Below, one piece after another: positions 10,451-13,269 of a stretch of 13,269 bases of DNA; positions within the stretch are counted from its first letter, which is position 1; each line of letters opens with the position of its first letter. The translations under genes were made by a program, and so were the position numbers. The stretch is from Anaeromyces robustus (taxonomy: Eukaryota > Neocallimastigomycota > Neocallimastigomycetes > Neocallimastigales > Neocallimastigaceae): positions 64,001 to 77,269 of the forward strand of contig MCFG01000339.1 in assembly GCA_002104895.1 (NCBI GenBank). Direction: 5' to 3'. A model generated the notes under the pieces. The model saw nothing but the letters and a program-made list of their open reading frames with translations, was not told where the DNA came from and searched no databases.

Positions 10451-10530
10451 TCTTTTTTCTTTTCCTTCTTTTTTTTTTTTTTTTTTTCCTTCTTGTTTTT
10501 TTTTTCCTTCTTTTTTTTTTTTTTTTTTTT
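10451..10530. repeat. Polypyrimidine tract downstream of the receptor gene
   Basis: Eighty bases of C and T with a single G (10495), containing three spaced copies of a CCTTC core (10464, 10488, 10506) between T-runs. On the receptor's sense strand it is a purine tract (GAAGG in A-runs) 33 to 112 nt past the stop, so it lies in the 3' UTR or polyadenylation region. Such tracts can form triplex DNA; any role in 3' end formation is inference. Confidence 0.75.
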
Positions 10531-10562
10531 GTTTATTTGTTTGTTTGTTGGCTTACTTAATT

Positions 10563-12583
10563 TTAATCTATAACTTCAAAAACACATCCACAATCAGGAC
10601 AATGTATTTCATTATTCATGATACGACATCGTGATACTCGTTTATGAAATATGGAGGAAGAATTTAATTCGGATGAATTTAACATAGAAAATTGACTATT
10701 ATATTTTGTATTATTACCACCCAACATATTATGATCAATTAAGGTATTACCTATAGCCGCTGCCCGATTTAAGGTTTCATTGGTACAATAAGCACCATTG
10801 ATGGGATCATTATTATATAATCGATCTCTTACAGATTTACGATGATTATATTCATTCATTAAACTATCGGAATTTTCACGCATTATTTTCATATCACCAT
10901 TATTCGTTGAATAATCTAAGGAATTATTACTACGTTGATCCCGTCTATAATATTCTTGTTGATAATACCAATAGGAATTATATATTTTTGGAATAGAATA
11001 TACCGCTGAAGCTAAAAAGCAAGTGAAAAATACCGTTAATGATATAATAATAAAATGAAGTTGCATATCGGATTCATGGATGAAAGAAAGAATAGGTACA
11101 CAAACAGATACAACAAAACTAATCATATAAATAGAACAAGCAACAAACTTGGTTTCGGAGTACATTTGTGGTATAGACCAAGTTTTAATAGAATAGAAAC
11201 AACCAAGAGTAATTAAAAGACCATTAAAGATATAAATTAATATAATACCCTTAATATCTTCATTAAATGGTTTACAATAATGATAGGTATAATCAATTTC
11301 AGTATCAATAATTTCAGTATCATTGTAGGGTTTATTTTCATAATAAGGTTTACCGGTTTTAGTTACTTCTTTAAGAATACCTGGTTTACCTTCTTCTTTA
11401 TGAACATAACGGAACGTCCAAAATAATAACAAGGCAATTTCACAAATCATAATACAAATAAATTTTTTAAAGAGTTGATTGTCTGTAATAACTAATGGTT
11501 TTAAATCACGATTATTAAAGATAGAATAAATACGATAGGCTTTTACTACCAAACCACCTAACGAAAAACCAAAACCAATTACAAATAACCATAATTTTAA
11601 ATAACAAAGTCTTTCCTTAGGATTTCCCAAATATAAAAGAAGAGAGAGTTGCATTAATATACATCCCAAAACAATAATAACTGAAAACCTATAGCTTGCT
11701 TTTCGAATAGGATCTCCTTTACGATAAGCAGTAAATAAGGAAATATAAATAACATTAATAGTTACACCTACAAGAATGAAAACTAAAATTATAATACCAT
11801 AAGGGGAATCATAATTTTCATAAGGGCAATCAAATGATAAATTATTGGATAATAAAAATTCTTCATTTCCACCATGACAATTTTCTTTTTGTTTTACATC
11901 AATGATAAGTCTACCACGTTTACATAATGATGTTGAAATATTAAAATTATCTGTTGTACATTCTTTTTCTAAATGATAATTAATAGCTCTACAAGTTTGA
12001 TTGACGGATATATTAACAGGTGTACCTCTTTCAAAAATATCATAAAACATTAATCTTACTGGATGATATCTTTCTAACATATTAAAATTTTTTGTATTTC
12101 CACGTGGATAAGAAATAGGTAAAGATTTACGTAATTGTTGAACATAAACACTCCATGTATCATTATTCCATATATTATTTTTATCATCATCTAAAATATA
12201 ATCATAAGGTGGAGGTATTTGAGATTCAATATTAATTTTATTTAAATAATCATTTACTTGAGTTAAAAATAATATAAATTTCCATGCAATTTCTTGTCTT
12301 TCTTTACCAACACCTTCAGATATCATTAAACCTGAACCTCCAAGAACTAATATAATAAATAATATATAAAAGAATAAAAAAAAAAAAAGAGAAAAAAAAT
12401 TTTTTTAATTAATTAATTAATATGATACAAAAATTATATAAATATAAATATAAATATAAATATAAATATAAATATAAATATAAATATATAAATATAAAAC
12501 AATTTTATAATATAACTTAATTTTTTTTTTTTAAAATTAATAAATAAATAATATTTAAATATATAAATTATATTTTATAAAAA

Positions 12584-12614
<31 letters not shown>

Positions 12615-13269
12615 AATACATGAAAATGATCCTGGTACATAAGCAATTCCTAAATCTGTTTTTCTTGTATTTAACATTTCCTTAGTGGTTATAATATCTC
12701 TACCAGACATAGAAGGTGGACTACAAAATATAAGACCTTCAACACTTGGATTATTTTTTTGTTCTTCCATATCACATTCTATAGGACTTAAATCAATATA
12801 TTTATAATATTCATTATTATATTTTTTAGTTTTATTTAACCAGCTATAAATTTCTTCATACTGTTCACCTTTATTTACAATACTACACCATTTACCATAA
12901 TGATTGGGCTTTTTAATTATTTCCATTAATGGTATAACAATTTCATTAAGAGCTTGAATGGTACTCATTAAATTTCTCTCATTCGAACAATAACCACAAG
13001 TTTCAGTAGATGTATTTCCAATAGATGATATAGTAGGAACCCCATAATTTCTTAATATAGCACTAAAAAATTTCATTTCTTCGTCATAAAGACCAAAAAA
13101 TTTAAATGGATCACCTGCTATATTATTAGTTTCAAAATAATTATCTATAGCTTTTACATCCTCTACTAAATCATTCCAAGACCAATTACGATCACCAAGA
13201 GGTGGAGGATATGGACGACCTATATGATCATAAGTACTAATATTAAAATATAAAATACGCATATCTGTA
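10563..13269 (-). CDS. Class C G-protein-coupled receptor with solute-binding ectodomain, 5' end off window
   Basis: Two exons are visible: 12620-13269 and 10563-12346 (stop TAA at 10563-10565), joined in phase 1 to give about 810 residues. The first exon and the start of the second encode the middle and C-terminal part of a bacterial type-1 extracellular solute-binding domain (YPPPLGD, NWSWNDLVEDV, then AYVPGSFSFLGGSGLMISEG and AWKFILFLT across the splice). A linker follows with five Cys and several N-glycosylation sequons. Counting from the Met at 12326, helices lie at about 176-201, 212-233, 241-263, 287-305, 358-380, 393-417 and 422-447. Class C marks are Cys241 and Cys351 (TM3-loop 2 disulfide), KAYRIYSIF after TM3, and PKIY at the end of TM7. 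A 140-residue cytoplasmic tail ends in a Cys cluster. It is probably a plasma-membrane sensor signalling through G proteins. The ligand is unknown; solute-binding relatives bind sugars, peptides and similar compounds. TACAG at the very edge could be a splice acceptor. Confidence 0.93.
10572..10628 (-). other. Cysteine cluster at the C-terminus of the receptor
   Basis: The last 21 residues of the receptor hold four Cys (567, 576, 579, 581 counting from the Met at 12326), spaced C-x8-C-x2-C-x1-C, with a His just before the second. The CPDCGC core resembles one half of a zinc-ribbon or knuckle. It lies in the cytoplasm by topology. Metal binding or lipid attachment are both possible; neither is shown. 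Confidence 0.55.
12347..12619 (-). other. Intron of the receptor gene
   Basis: The donor GTATTT (12614-12619) follows a codon split after its first base, and the acceptor TTAG (AG at 12347-12348) precedes its last two. Splicing restores PGSFSFLGGSG, the conserved end of the solute-binding fold, without a frameshift. At 273 bp it is longer than the LRR-gene introns because it holds an AATATA repeat and a TA run. If retained, translation would add about 20 hydrophobic residues after the binding domain and stop. Confidence 0.9.
12437..12497. repeat. AATATA hexanucleotide repeat inside the receptor intron
   Basis: About ten tandem AATATA units, nearly perfect, within the intron, not overlapping the coding exons. 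It is a likely length-variable simple repeat. A second simple repeat, a TA run, lies next to the donor at about 12586-12607. Confidence 0.85.

Larger units (their letters stand above)
5386..10562. other. Gene-free, extremely AT-rich intergenic region
   Basis: No convincing coding region, tRNA or rRNA was found on either strand over 5.2 kb. Short open frames here translate to Phe/Ile/Asn/Lys/Leu/Tyr-only strings expected from A/T sequence, with no recognisable domain and no run of consistent splice-linked exons. The stretch contains many T- and A-runs of 10-20 nt, TA runs, ATA/TTA microsatellites, several imperfect hairpins and one long perfect palindrome. It separates the 3' end of the receptor gene from the 5' end of the LRR gene, so it must include the receptor's 3' UTR and the LRR promoter. 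Confidence 0.8.

Noticed and set aside
5386-10562. Hidden tRNA, rRNA or transposase gene in the intergenic DNA
   Set aside because: No cloverleaf-like GC stems, T-loop motif or catalytic protein motif was found by reading; a tRNA or repeat-library scan could still overturn this.
10018-10634. Leu- and Phe-rich plus-strand open frames
   Set aside because: They are translations of TTA/GTT microsatellites and T-runs, and the right one runs antisense into the receptor's last exon.
12324-12326. Met codon at 12324-12326 as the start of a stand-alone receptor
   Set aside because: Conserved residues LGGSGL lie immediately upstream in the same frame, back to a clear splice acceptor, so this Met is internal.
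12555-12619. Extension of the upstream receptor exon past the splice site to a stop, making two separate genes
   Set aside because: The added residues are low-complexity intron sequence, while splicing at 12619/12347 rebuilds the conserved end of the solute-binding domain exactly in frame.
13260-13262. Met codon at 13260-13262 as the receptor's start
   Set aside because: There is no signal peptide, and the sequence is already in the middle of the solute-binding fold; the N-terminal half must lie beyond the edge, possibly behind an intron ending TACAG.
10563-13269. Dictyostelid-type GABA-B-like receptor as a sign of a slime mould
   Set aside because: The AT-rich introns fit, but the ectodomain is the sugar-importer type solute-binding fold known from gut-fungal receptors, so a gut fungus is preferred; the alternative is not excluded.

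Overview
This window looks like nuclear DNA of an anaerobic gut fungus (Neocallimastigomycota, the group containing Neocallimastix, Piromyces and Anaeromyces). The evidence is extremely AT-rich intergenic and intronic DNA full of homopolymers and ATA/TTA microsatellites, spliceosomal GT..AG introns of about 90-270 bp, A/T-ending codons, and the type of proteins present: a secreted leucine-rich-repeat protein and a class C receptor with a bacterial-type solute-binding ectodomain. The assignment is inferred from composition and protein families. Another AT-rich eukaryote such as a dictyostelid is possible but fits the receptor less well.

Layout: two genes, both on the minus strand and both cut by the window edges, lie either side of about 5.2 kb of gene-free DNA. 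From right to left, 10563-13269 is the 3' part of a class C (GABA-B/glutamate-like) seven-helix receptor. Its extracellular part is a type-1 extracellular solute-binding domain, interrupted by one 273-bp intron (12347-12619). From 10562 down to 5386 there is only low-complexity DNA, including a perfect spacer-free 90-bp palindrome (9341-9430), several fold-backs and microsatellites. From 5385 down to 1 is a 16-exon LRR gene whose 3' end lies beyond the left edge.

I rebuilt the LRR gene exon by exon. All 15 introns are phase 2, and 13 of the 16 exons are exactly 72 nt, encoding one 24-residue repeat each. The joined reading frame stays open for 1175 codons. The protein is a signal peptide followed by two complete LRR modules. 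Each module has a cysteine N-cap (C-x22/23-CC-x6-C), a run of LRRs and a four-cysteine C-cap (C-x7-C-x6/9-C-x6-C), so it looks like two tandem LRR genes fused. An acidic, Asn-rich, Trp-cluster and Pro/Ser/Asp/Glu repeat tail follows. The first module is split into one exon per repeat, whereas the 3' part of the second module plus the whole tail is one intronless exon, a pattern suggesting 3'-biased intron loss.

Both products are predicted to act at or outside the cell surface, one sensing a small ligand (perhaps sugar-derived) and the other binding a partner. Nothing in the window shows that they work together or are co-regulated.
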